Assembly (NCBI GenBank): GCA_004558115.1 | Contig: SFDT01000047.1 | Coordinates: 1-16,381 of the forward strand | Direction: 5' to 3' | DNA from: Clostridiales bacterium | Lineage (GTDB): Bacteria; Bacillota; Clostridia; Oscillospirales; Oscillospiraceae | Length of the DNA stretch: 16,381 bases | Shown here: in pieces, positions 5,719 through 13,581 of the stretch | How positions within the stretch are numbered: position 1 is the stretch's first letter | Layout of the letters: the number at the start of each line of letters is the position of its first letter | Translations under genes and position numbers: made by a program | Notes under the pieces: model-generated | Database searches by the model: none | Told to the model about the DNA's origin: nothing | Seen by the model: the letters and a program-made list of their open reading frames with translations, nothing else

Positions 5719-7869
5719 ATGTCAACCATCATCACCAAAAGACAGTTCCCCAACTACCGCAAGTATGAGATGGAGCTGGCTGGCCGCCCCCTGACCCTGG
5801 AGGTGGGCAAGCTGGCCGAGCTGGCCAACGCCGCCGTTATGGTGGGCTACGGCGACACCCGCGTGCTGGTGTGCGCCACCGCCTCCGCCCGTCCCCGGGA
5901 CGGCATCGACTTCTTCCCCCTCAGCGTGGACTTTGAGGAGAAGATGTACGCCGTGGGCCGCATCCCCGGCTCCTTCAACCGCCGGGAGGGCCGCCCCGGT
6001 GAAAAGGGCATCCTGACCGCCCGGGTCATCGACCGGCCCATCCGCCCCCTGTTCCCCTATGACTTCCGCAACGACGTTTCCATCATGGCCACCGTCATGA
6101 GCGTGGACCATGACTGCTCTCCCGAGATCGCCGCCCTCATCGGCACCTCCGCCGCCCTGGCCATTTCCGACATTCCCTGGAACGGCCCCGTGGGCGCCCT
6201 GAAGGTGGGCCTGGTGAACGGTGAGCTGGTGTTCAACCCCACCAGCGAGCAGCGCAAAGTCTCCGACCTGGACGTGACCGTGGTCTCCACCGGCAAGAAG
6301 GTGGTCATGATCGAGGCCGGCGCCAACGAGGTCCCCAATGACAAGATGTTCGAGGCCATTCAGAAGGCCCACGAGGAGAACCAGAAGCAGATCGCCCTCA
6401 TCAACCAGATGGTGGCGGAGATCGGCAAGCCCAAGTTCGACTATCCCCACGCCTCCTTCGACCAGGAGCTGTTCGACGATATCGTGGCCAACTTCATGAA
6501 CGAGGCCAAGGCCGCCATGGACACCGACGACAAGAACGTCCGTGAGGCCCGCTGGAACGCCATGATCGAGAAGTGGCACGAGAAGTATCTGGACACCCAT
6601 CCCGACATGGACCAGTTCCTGGAGGAGATCACCTACAAGTTCCAGAAGAAGATCGTCAAGGCCTGGCTGCTGGAGGGCCACCGGGTGGACGGCCGCGCCA
6701 AGAACGAGATCCGTCCCCTGGACGCCGAGGTGGGCGTGCTGCCCCGGGTCCACGGCTCCGGCCTGTTCACCCGCGGCCAGACCCAGGTCCTGTCCGCCTG
6801 CACCCTGGATACCCTGTCCGCCAACCAGAAGCTGGACACCATCTGGGAAGAGACCGAAAAGCGCTATATGCACCACTATAACTTCCCCGGCTACTCCGTG
6901 GGTGAGGCCAAGCCCGCCCGCTCTCCCGGTCGGCGTGAGATCGGCCACGGCGCCCTGGCGGAGCGTGCCCTGCTGCCCGTCATCCCCTCCGTGGACGAGT
7001 TCCCCTACGCCATCCGCGTGGTGAGCGAGGTGGTCAGCTCCAACGGCTCCACCTCCCAGGGCTCCATCTGCGGCTCCACCCTGGCCCTCATGGACGCCGG
7101 CGTGCCCATCAAGGCCCCCGTGGCCGGCATCTCCTGCGGCCTGATCCAGGATGACGACGGCTCCTTCACCACCTTCATCGACATCCAGGGCGTGGAGGAC
7201 TTCCACGGCGAGATGGACTTCAAGGTGGCCGGCACCAAGAAGGGCATCACCGCCATCCAGATGGACCTGAAGAACGACGGCCTGACCATGGAGATCATCA
7301 AAAACGCCCTGGACATCACCTATGATGCCCGCTGCGAGATCCTGGACCAGATCATGCTGCCCTGCATTTCCGAGCCCCGGAAGGAAGTTTCCAAGTACGC
7401 CCCCAAGATGCTGACCATGCACATCGACCCCTCCAAGATCCGGGAGGTCATCGGCTCCGGCGGCAAGGTCATCCAGAAGATCGTGGCCGACACCGGCGCC
7501 AAGATCGACATCAACGACGACGGCTCCATCTTCATCGCCGGCGTGGACGCCGCCTCCTGCGACGCCGCCAAGAAGTGCATTGACGACATCGTGTTTGTGC
7601 CCGAGGTGGGCGCTCTGTACTACGGCCGCGTGGTGCGCCTGATGACCTTCGGCGCCTTCGTGGAGCTGGCTCCCGGCAAGGACGGCCTGGTGCACATCTC
7701 CAAGCTGGCCGACCACCGCATCGAGAAGGTGGAGGACGCCTGCAAGATCGGCGACATGATGTGGGTGAAGGTCACCGACATCGACGAGAAGGGCCGCGTG
7801 AACCTCTCTCACAAGGACGCCGTGAAGGAGATCAAGGCCAAGGAGGCCGCCGGCGAGCGGATCAAGTAA
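5719..7869 (+). CDS. pnp: Polyribonucleotide nucleotidyltransferase (PNPase)
   Basis: This 716-residue protein has the full PNPase length. It degrades RNA 3'-to-5' with phosphate, releasing nucleoside diphosphates, as a trimer in the cytoplasm. Domains in order are RNase PH-like 1 (about 10-145), an all-helical linker (about 240-315), and RNase PH-like 2 (about 320-550). The second PH domain holds the catalytic aspartates D494 and D500 in VEDFHGEMDFKVAGT and the phosphate-binding SNGSTSQGS. A KH domain (about 563-625, GSGGK at 579-583) and an S1 domain (about 632-702, GRVVRLMTFGAFVEL) follow. The ATG lies 7 bases after AAAGGAG. It follows rpsO and has a long hairpin leader; a strong terminator closes the unit. 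Confidence 0.99.
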   Translation: MSTIITKRQFPNYRKYEMELAGRPLTLEVGKLAELANAAVMVGYGDTRVLVCATASARPRDGIDFFPLSVDFEEKMYAVGRIPGSFNRREGRPGEKGILTARVIDRPIRPLFPYDFRNDVSIMATVMSVDHDCSPEIAALIGTSAALAISDIPWNGPVGALKVGLVNGELVFNPTSEQRKVSDLDVTVVSTGKKVVMIEAGANEVPNDKMFEAIQKAHEENQKQIALINQMVAEIGKPKFDYPHASFDQELFDDIVANFMNEAKAAMDTDDKNVREARWNAMIEKWHEKYLDTHPDMDQFLEEITYKFQKKIVKAWLLEGHRVDGRAKNEIRPLDAEVGVLPRVHGSGLFTRGQTQVLSACTLDTLSANQKLDTIWEETEKRYMHHYNFPGYSVGEAKPARSPGRREIGHGALAERALLPVIPSVDEFPYAIRVVSEVVSSNGSTSQGSICGSTLALMDAGVPIKAPVAGISCGLIQDDDGSFTTFIDIQGVEDFHGEMDFKVAGTKKGITAIQMDLKNDGLTMEIIKNALDITYDARCEILDQIMLPCISEPRKEVSKYAPKMLTMHIDPSKIREVIGSGGKVIQKIVADTGAKIDINDDGSIFIAGVDAASCDAAKKCIDDIVFVPEVGALYYGRVVRLMTFGAFVELAPGKDGLVHISKLADHRIEKVEDACKIGDMMWVKVTDIDEKGRVNLSHKDAVKEIKAKEAAGERIK

Positions 7870-7898
7870 GCGTTTCCCCGGTTTTTTTGAATCGCTGG

Positions 7899-7929
7899 AG
7901 GGCCGGCCCGAAAGGGCCGGTCCTTTTTT
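7899..7929 (+). terminator. Intrinsic terminator of pnp
   Basis: An 11-bp stem (7899-7909 with 7914-7924, one G-U pair) is capped by a GAAA tetraloop and followed by a run of T to 7929. The core pairs CCGGCCC with GGGCCGG. It lies 30 bases after the pnp stop. Confidence 0.92.
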
Positions 7930-8486
7930 GCTGCCGCAGATTTGCGGCGTTATGCACCCCCCATTGTCGTCGAAAGAAGCTGCGCTGCACTCACCCTGCC
8001 TAAATGGCAGGGCTCGCACCGCTCCGCTTTTTTCTCCTCTCCCCACGAAAACCGCTTCGCTGGGTTTTCGTGGGGGCCCCATTTGTCTTGCCAAAGAAAA
8101 CGGGCCGTGCACGGTGGAAGAAAAAGCCGCTTGGTCCAAACTTGCCCGGACGGGCAAGTTTGGGGATGCGGACGGTTGTTAGCCACGACCGGATAAAACC
8201 CGCCAGGTCTCATCCAGGTGCGCTGTACCTTGGCAATCATCCAGCCTTCAAGCCGCAAGTTGTAACGTGGTTTCTCATTCTAGGCTGCTTATCGAAGCGC
8301 CCTGCTTCTCTTCCCGCTGCCGCTCCGTGGGGGAGTTTCCAAAGAGGGGGCCGCAGCCCCCTCTTTGTGTCGTTTGAAGGGGAGGTCCAGGAGGGGGAGA
8401 CCGAAATCCCCCTCCTGGCGTGTCTTTCCATCATCATGGCTGTCCCCCATCCTAAGAGGATGCCTCTTTCCTTTTCCCCGGAAATA
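7930..8486. repeat. Gene-poor region packed with inverted repeats
   Basis: No convincing gene lies in these about 560 bases. At least six perfect inverted repeats are visible. They are GCCGCA/TGCGGC (7933-7948), CCCTGCC/GGCAGGG (7994-8012) and a 13-bp arm pair CCCCACGAAAACC (8041-8053 with 8063-8075). Further right are a 12-bp pair CCAAACTTGCCC (8136-8147 with 8152-8163), an 11-bp pair AAAGAGGGGGC (8341-8351 with 8356-8366) and a 12-bp pair CCAGGAGGGGGA (8387-8398 with 8407-8418). None is followed by a good T run, so they are not ordinary terminators. A minus-strand frame of 102 codons (7950-8258) spans several hairpins and has no clear ribosome binding site; I do not call it a gene. Dispersed intergenic repeats are the likeliest explanation. 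Confidence 0.6.
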
Positions 8487-8495
8487 TGCTATCCT
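8487..8495 (+). promoter_or_regulatory. Possible extended -10 promoter of mnmE
   Basis: TGC followed by TATCCT (8490-8495) makes an extended -10 element. At 17 bases upstream only TTTCCT (8467-8472) could serve as a poor -35. Transcription would start about 20 bases before the mnmE ATG. Confidence 0.42.
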
Positions 8496-8521
8496 TGCCT
8501 ACGAAAAGGAGCTGAACTTTT

Positions 8522-9901
8522 ATGGATATCATCGCCGCCATCGCCACCGGCCATTCCCCCACCGCCATCGGCATCGTCCGTGTGTCCGGCGAGGGCTGCT
8601 TTGCCTGCTGCGACCGGGTGTTCCGGGCTTTCAATGGCTCGCCCTTTTCCCAACAGACGCCCCGGAGCATGGTGTTCGGCGAAATGCTGGACGCCCAGGG
8701 CCGTGTCATCGATCAGGGGCTTGCCGTCCGCTTCCCCGAACCCCGCAGCTACACCGGCGAGGACTCCGCCGAGTTCCACTGCCACGGCTCCCCTGTGGTG
8801 CTGCGGGAGCTGTTGTCCGCCCTGTTCGCCGCCGGCGCCCGGCAGGCGAAAGCCGGGGAATTCACCCGGCGGGCCTTTTTGAACGGCCGCCTGGACCTGA
8901 CCCAGGCGGAGGCCGTCATTGACCTCATCGACGCGGAGACCGCCTCCGCCGCCCGAAACGCCGCCGCCCAGCTGGACGGCGGGCTGCGCCGGGTGCTGGA
9001 GCCCATTCAAGACGCCCTGCTGGATGTCACCTCCCGGTTTTACGCCGTGGTGGACTACCCCGACGAGGACATCGAGGACATCCGCCCGGAGCAGGTGGCC
9101 CAGGCTCTGGACAGCTCCGCCGCCGCTTTGGACCGGCTGCTGGCCACCTGCCGGCGGGGAAAGGTGCTGAAGTCCGGTGTGCGGACCGCCATCGTGGGCC
9201 GGCCCAACGCCGGCAAGTCCTCCCTGCTGAACGCCCTGGCAGGCTTCGACCGGGCCATCGTCACCGACATCCCCGGCACCACCCGGGACACGGTGGAGGA
9301 ATCCGTTCTCTGCGGCGGCGTCCTTCTTCGCCTGACCGACACCGCCGGTATCCGGGACACGGAGGATACCGTGGAGCAGCTGGGGGTGGAACGCAGCCGG
9401 AAGGCCCTGGAGGCCGCCGACCTGGTGCTGGCGGTGGTGGACGGGTCCTTCCCCCCGACGGAGGAGGACCTGGAGGTTTTGCGGCTGGCGGCCAAGGCTC
9501 CCCGGTGGATCGCCGTGTTCTCCAAATGCGACCTCTGGGACACCCAGGCCCGCTCCGTGGGCGTCATCGGCCAAGTGGGCACCCCCGCCGCCTCCGTCTC
9601 CCTCTCCGCCGTCACCGGCCAGGGGCTGGACCGGTTGGAGGCCGCCGTGGCGGCGCTGTTCCCCGCCGGGGAGGCACCGGACTCCGGCAGCCTTCTCACC
9701 GACCAGCGGCAGGAGGAGGCCGCCCGCCGCGCCCGGGACGCCGTCCGCCGGGCGAAGGAGGCCCTGGACGCGGGCCTCACCCCCGACGCCATCCTCACCG
9801 ACGCGGAGGAGGCCCTGGACGCCCTGGGCGAGCTGACGGGCCGCACCGCCAGGGAGGAGATCGTCTCCCGCATTTTCTCCCGGTTTTGCGTGGGAAAATA
9901 A
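8522..9901 (+). CDS. mnmE: tRNA uridine-5-carboxymethylaminomethyl modification GTPase MnmE
   Basis: This 459-residue protein has the normal MnmE length. With MnmG it installs the xm5 group on the wobble uridine U34 of several tRNAs. The N-terminal formyl-tetrahydrofolate-binding domain (1-118) starts MDIIAAIATGHSPTAIGIVRVSG. Helical parts flank the inserted G domain (about 217-380). G1 is GRPNAGKSS (226-234), G2 PGTTRD, G3 DTAG (273-276) and G5 SAVTG. The G4 motif reads SKCD (334-337) instead of the common NKxD. The C-terminus keeps the family's Cys-x-Gly-Lys ending (C456, FCVGK). AAAGGAG precedes the ATG by about 11 bases. The partner mnmG is not in the window, so the classic mnmE-mnmG pair appears broken here. 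Confidence 0.98.
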   Translation: MDIIAAIATGHSPTAIGIVRVSGEGCFACCDRVFRAFNGSPFSQQTPRSMVFGEMLDAQGRVIDQGLAVRFPEPRSYTGEDSAEFHCHGSPVVLRELLSALFAAGARQAKAGEFTRRAFLNGRLDLTQAEAVIDLIDAETASAARNAAAQLDGGLRRVLEPIQDALLDVTSRFYAVVDYPDEDIEDIRPEQVAQALDSSAAALDRLLATCRRGKVLKSGVRTAIVGRPNAGKSSLLNALAGFDRAIVTDIPGTTRDTVEESVLCGGVLLRLTDTAGIRDTEDTVEQLGVERSRKALEAADLVLAVVDGSFPPTEEDLEVLRLAAKAPRWIAVFSKCDLWDTQARSVGVIGQVGTPAASVSLSAVTGQGLDRLEAAVAALFPAGEAPDSGSLLTDQRQEEAARRARDAVRRAKEALDAGLTPDAILTDAEEALDALGELTGRTAREEIVSRIFSRFCVGK

Positions 9902-9931
9902 GGAAATAGTTCCCATTCCCGGAAAATCCGG

Positions 9932-9960
9932 TTTACAGAATCATGTCATGGTGTTATACT
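9932..9960 (+). promoter_or_regulatory. Sigma-A promoter of the DUF1836-degV-prmA-SBF operon
   Basis: The -35 TTTACA (9932-9937), 17-base spacer and -10 TATACT (9955-9960) form a near-consensus promoter starting 31 bases after mnmE. It gives a leader of about 38 bases before the first gene and separates this operon from mnmE. A short CCGGA/TCCGG hairpin followed by TTT (9919-9934) just before it may act as a weak terminator for mnmE. Confidence 0.8.
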
Positions 9961-10004
9961 TGTGGGGAAATCATTTCAGACCTGACGGGAAGGAGTGACC
10001 CAGT

Positions 10005-10583
10005 ATGGATGACCTGATGGCGCTGCGGGAAAGCCTCCGCTCTCAGCGGCCCGTACCCTGGGAGCAGCTGCCGGATTTCGCCCTGTATATGGACCAAGTG
10101 CTCAGCTATATGGACCGGCAGGTGATCCGCTTCGACAAGGATGACGGCCTCACCGCCGCCATGGTAAACAACTACACGAAAAGCGGCCTGGTGCCCCGGG
10201 CCGCCGGCAAGCGGTACGGCCGGGAGCATCTGGCCTATCTCACCGCCATCTGCGTGCTCAAGCATGTGATGAGCACCCGGGACATGGACCTGCTGCTGAA
10301 CGAGGAGCTTCAGGGGGGCCGCACCGTCGCCCAGGGCTACGGCGACTTCTGTGCCAGCCTGGACGGGGCTTTGACCCTGACGGCCCGGGAGATGGAGCAG
10401 TATACGGACGAGGAGGCCCTGGCGGACGCCGCCATCCACTTCGCCCTTATCAGCTACGCCGCCGGCGCCGCCAGCAGCCGGTACGTGGCGCTGCTGCGGC
10501 AGCGGAAAGAATCGCTGGAGCAAGAGAGCAAGCCTCCCAAAAAAGGCAGAAAAGATAAGGAAGGGAGTCATGAAGATGCGTGA
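10005..10583 (+). CDS. DUF1836 domain protein, probable DNA-binding regulator
   Basis: This 192-residue cytoplasmic protein matches the DUF1836 pattern over about residues 22-125. It shows LPDFALYMDQVLSYMDRQ, LTAAMVNNYTKSGLVP and KRYGREHLAYLTAICVLKHVMS. The middle block resembles a MerR-like helix-turn-helix with a wing (about 48-75). The last about 30 residues are a lysine- and glutamate-rich tail. AAGGAG lies about 9 bases before the ATG. The gene's last 14 bases overlap the start of the DegV gene, so the two are translated together. The family is of unknown biochemical role; regulation of its own operon or of fatty-acid supply is a guess from position. Confidence 0.85.
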   Translation: MDDLMALRESLRSQRPVPWEQLPDFALYMDQVLSYMDRQVIRFDKDDGLTAAMVNNYTKSGLVPRAAGKRYGREHLAYLTAICVLKHVMSTRDMDLLLNEELQGGRTVAQGYGDFCASLDGALTLTAREMEQYTDEEALADAAIHFALISYAAGAASSRYVALLRQRKESLEQESKPPKKGRKDKEGSHEDA

Positions 10584-11448
10584 TTTTGTCATTATGACTG
10601 ACAGCTGCTGCGATATGACGGCTGCCATGGCCAAGGACCTGGAACTGGAAGTCCTGCCGCTGAGCCTGAACATGGGCCAGGATGTCTACCGCAACTGGCT
10701 GGACGGCCGGGAGATCGGCTTTGAGGATTTTTACGCCCGCATCCGCGCCGGTGAGACCGCCACCACCTCCGCTGTCAGCGTGGGGGAGTTTGAGGACGCC
10801 ATGCGGCCCATTCTGGCCCAGGGGAAGGATATTTTGTGCATCAACTTCTCCTCCGCCCTGTCCACCACCTACCAGTCCGCCACCATCGCCGCCGGAGACC
10901 TCCGCTCGGAATTTCCGGAGGCCAAGATCTTCGTGGTGGACTCCCTGTGCGCGTCCCTGGGCCAGGGGCTTTTGCTGTACCTCTGCGCCCAGCAGAAGCG
11001 GGAGGGCCGCTCCATCGGGGAGGTCCGGGCCTATGCCGAGGCCACCAAGGGCAACATCTGCCACTGGTTCACCGTGGATGACCTGAACCACCTGAAGCGG
11101 GGCGGCCGCATCAGCGCCGCCACCGCTCTGTTTGGCACCATGCTCTCCATCAAGCCCGTCATGCACGTGGATGACGGCGGCCACCTGACCCCCGTCAGCA
11201 AGGCCCGGGGCCGGAAGGCCTCTTTGCTGGCCCTGGTGGACCAGATGGAGAAAAACGCCGTGGACTCCGCCCACGGTCCCGTGTTCATCAGCCACGGCGA
11301 CTGCGAGGGCGACGCCCTGCTGGTGGCGGACGAGGTGGTCCGCCGGTTCGGCAACAACGATATTCATTTGAATTATGTGGGCCCCGTCATCGGCAACCAC
11401 TCCGGTCCCGGCACTGTGGCGCTGTTTTTCGTGGGCCACAAGCGGTAA
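10570..11448 (+). CDS. DegV family protein (fatty-acid-binding, FakB-like)
   Basis: This 292-residue protein has the two-domain DegV fold. Motifs include VIMTDSCCDM (7-16), ETATTSAVS (62-70), INFSSALSTTYQSA (91-104), LKRGGRIS (175-182), and HSGPGTVALFF near the end. DegV proteins bind one fatty acid. FakB members present it to the FakA kinase to make acyl-phosphate; no fakA is nearby. The usual TSQPS fatty-acid motif reads TTSAVS, so ligand preference may differ. A second possible start is the ATG at 10576, which sits 8 bases after GGGAG; the choice changes the protein by two residues. Confidence 0.93.
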   Translation: MKMRDFVIMTDSCCDMTAAMAKDLELEVLPLSLNMGQDVYRNWLDGREIGFEDFYARIRAGETATTSAVSVGEFEDAMRPILAQGKDILCINFSSALSTTYQSATIAAGDLRSEFPEAKIFVVDSLCASLGQGLLLYLCAQQKREGRSIGEVRAYAEATKGNICHWFTVDDLNHLKRGGRISAATALFGTMLSIKPVMHVDDGGHLTPVSKARGRKASLLALVDQMEKNAVDSAHGPVFISHGDCEGDALLVADEVVRRFGNNDIHLNYVGPVIGNHSGPGTVALFFVGHKR

Positions 11449-11478
11449 TGCCGCCGCGGATACAAGGAGGTAGCGCAC

Positions 11479-12450
11479 GTGAAATGGCTGGAGCTGCACA
11501 TTGACACCAACCACACCGGACTGGACACCGTGGAGGCCATGCTCTCCGCCCTGGGCATCGACAACGTGGTCATCGACGACGAGGCGGAGTTCCAGGACTT
11601 CCTGGAAAACAACCACCAGTACTGGGACTACGTGGACGAGGAGCTGGAGCAGAAAATGCAGGGCCGCTCCCGGATCACCTTTTACCTGGAGGCCGGGGAC
11701 GAGGGCTTCGCCAAAATGGGCGAGGTCCGTCTGAAGCTGGAGGAGCTGAAAAAGGCCGAAACAGGCCTGGGCACCCTGCTCATGACCATGGACACCATGG
11801 AGGACGCCGACTGGGAGAACAACTGGAAGCAGTATTACAAGCCCATGGAGATCGGCGCGCGCCTGCTGGTGGTCCCCCAGTGGGAGCAGGAGGACCCCCA
11901 GGTCCGGGCAGCCTGCGCCCAGAGGGTGCCTTTGATTTTGGAGCCGGGCCTCACCTTCGGCACCGGCAGCCACGCCACCACCCGCCTGTGCCTGACGGCT
12001 CTGGAAAAGCTGGCCGGTCCGGGGCAGCGGGTGCTGGACCTGGGCTGCGGCAGCGGCATCCTCTCCATCGCCGCGCTGAAGCTGGGCGCCGACAGCGCCC
12101 TGGCGGTGGATATCGACGACAAGTGCCTGGATGTGGCCTATGAAAACGCCGCCATGAACGGCATCGGCCGTGACCGCTACACGGTCCTGGCCGGGGACAT
12201 CCTGACGGACGAGGCCCTGCAAGCCCGCATCGGCGGCGGATATGACATCGTGCTGGCCAACATCGTCTCCGATGTCATCATCGCCCTGGCCCCGGCGGTG
12301 CGGCCCCTTTTGAAGAAGGGCGGGTATTTCCTCTGCTCCGGCATCATCGATGACCGGGCGGAGGAGGTGGCCGGGAAGCTCCGGGACGCCGGCCTCACCA
12401 TCGAGGAGACCCACAGCGCCGACGGCTGGTTCTCCTATCTCTGCCGCTGA
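11479..12450 (+). CDS. prmA: Ribosomal protein L11 methyltransferase PrmA
   Basis: This 323-residue protein starts with GTG, 7 bases after AAGGAGGT. The N-terminal substrate-recognition domain (1-about 120) begins MKWLELHIDT. The characteristic EPGLTFGTGSHATT block spans 155-168. The S-adenosylmethionine site is VLDLGCGSG (185-193), with an acidic residue D211 after strand two, and LANIV (259-263) is the catalytic-loop equivalent. PrmA trimethylates several amino groups of L11 in the cytoplasm. It is the third gene of a four-gene operon with 30 bases of spacing to degV. Confidence 0.96.
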   Translation: MKWLELHIDTNHTGLDTVEAMLSALGIDNVVIDDEAEFQDFLENNHQYWDYVDEELEQKMQGRSRITFYLEAGDEGFAKMGEVRLKLEELKKAETGLGTLLMTMDTMEDADWENNWKQYYKPMEIGARLLVVPQWEQEDPQVRAACAQRVPLILEPGLTFGTGSHATTRLCLTALEKLAGPGQRVLDLGCGSGILSIAALKLGADSALAVDIDDKCLDVAYENAAMNGIGRDRYTVLAGDILTDEALQARIGGGYDIVLANIVSDVIIALAPAVRPLLKKGGYFLCSGIIDDRAEEVAGKLRDAGLTIEETHSADGWFSYLCR

Positions 12451-12483
12451 GCGGCCTATCCTCTGCAAAGCGAGGTCCTTCCC

Positions 12484-13461
12484 TTGAACTCTTTGGAAAA
12501 GCTGGACGCCTTTCTGGGAAAGCACATGGCGGTCCTCATCGTGGCCTTCGTGCTGGTGGGCATCACCTTTCCGGACATTTTCTCCCCCATCAATGACTAT
12601 ACCATGGCCCTGTTCGCCTTCATGACCTTTGCCAACAGCCTGGGCGGCGGCTTCCGGGAAATGGCCGATGTGGCCCGTCACCCCCTGCCGGTGGTGGTCA
12701 TCTTCGCCATCCTCCATGTGGCCATGCCCCTGCTGGCTCTGGCGGCGGGAAAGCTGCTGTTCCCCGAGGCGCCGCTGTTCACCACGGGGCTGGTGCTGGA
12801 ATACGCCATCCCCACCGGCGTGGCCTCCCTGCTGTGGGTGTCCATCGGCCGGGGCAACACCTCCATGTGCCTGTCCGTGGTATTGCTGGACACCCTGCTG
12901 GCCCCCTTCGTCATCCCCCTGACGCTGCGGGTGCTGCTGGGGTCCGTGGTGGAGATGGACACGGCGTCCATGGTGGGCAACCTGATGATCATGGTGGCCA
13001 TCCCCGCCCTGCTGGCCATGACGCTGTTCCAGATGACCCGGGGCCGGGTGTCCGTCACCGTCAAGCCCCGGCTGGCCCCCTTCGCCAAGCTGACCATGCT
13101 GGTGCTGGTGCTGGCCAACGCCACCGGCTGTGCTCCCTTCCTGCGGGATATCACCCCCACCCTGGTAAAGCTCATCTGCGCCGTGTTCGCCCTGTGCCTG
13201 CTGGGCTTTTTCCTGGGCTATCAGGCGGCGCGGCTTTTGAAGGCGGATTTTCCCACCGCCGTCACCATGAGCCTCAACAGCGGCATCCGCAACATCGCCG
13301 CCGGCAGCGTGCTGGCCATTGCGTATTTTCCCGGGGATGTGCTGTTCCCGGTGGCCTTCTCTCCCCTGTTCCTCCAGGCCACCACCGCCGTCATCGTGAA
13401 AATCCTCCACGCCACCAAAGCCGGCAAAGCCTTCCTCCAACAGAGGGAGCTTTCCAAATAA
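12484..13461 (+). CDS. Bile acid:sodium symporter (SBF/BASS) family transporter
   Basis: This 325-residue integral membrane protein has about nine to ten hydrophobic segments, the first being MAVLIVAFVLVGITF. Family-like features are FMTFANSLGGGF near the second segment, EYAIPTGVASLLWVS in the middle, and NSGIRNIAAGSVLAIAYF (275-292), where SBF proteins carry sodium-binding polar residues. It begins with TTG; GAGGT lies about 8 bases upstream and no better start exists. SBF proteins move organic anions with sodium. In bacteria the substrate is often not a bile acid, so the true cargo is unknown. It is the last gene of the operon, before a strong terminator. Confidence 0.88.
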   Translation: MNSLEKLDAFLGKHMAVLIVAFVLVGITFPDIFSPINDYTMALFAFMTFANSLGGGFREMADVARHPLPVVVIFAILHVAMPLLALAAGKLLFPEAPLFTTGLVLEYAIPTGVASLLWVSIGRGNTSMCLSVVLLDTLLAPFVIPLTLRVLLGSVVEMDTASMVGNLMIMVAIPALLAMTLFQMTRGRVSVTVKPRLAPFAKLTMLVLVLANATGCAPFLRDITPTLVKLICAVFALCLLGFFLGYQAARLLKADFPTAVTMSLNSGIRNIAAGSVLAIAYFPGDVLFPVAFSPLFLQATTAVIVKILHATKAGKAFLQQRELSK

Positions 13462-13465
13462 GCAG

Positions 13466-13496
13466 CGCACGCGAAGCAGTTCGCGTGCGTTTTTTT
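13466..13496 (+). terminator. Intrinsic terminator after the SBF transporter gene
   Basis: A perfect 10-bp stem, CGCACGCGAA (13466-13475) and TTCGCGTGCG (13480-13489), has a GCAG loop and is followed by seven T. It lies 5 bases after the stop and closes the operon. Confidence 0.93.
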
Positions 13497-13532
13497 CATT
13501 TGTCCGACGGCTTCGACACCGTTCTCCCCTCT

Positions 13533-13555
13533 TTTTCCACAAGGCGCTGTACAAT
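13533..13555 (+). promoter_or_regulatory. Candidate promoter and DnaA-box-like site before the ParB/Noc gene
   Basis: TACAAT (13550-13555) would serve as a -10 element, but no good -35 is seen at 16-18 bases. TTTTCCACA (13533-13541) matches the TTWTNCACA form of the DnaA box and ends 8 bases before the -10. The same nonamer stands in almost the same place before the next gene. It could instead be an unusual -35 region. Confidence 0.4.
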
Positions 13556-13581
13556 GGTGGAAAACGAGAGGAGGTGGGCCT

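Noticed and set aside
5722..8157. 811-codon minus-strand frame opposite pnp
   Set aside because: Mirror of pnp codon structure; repetitive Gly/Leu/Val/Asp/His composition and no ribosome binding site.
7950..8258. 102-codon minus-strand frame between pnp and mnmE
   Set aside because: It crosses several perfect hairpins, has no good ribosome binding site, and the translation has no recognisable fold. Probably a repeat read as protein.
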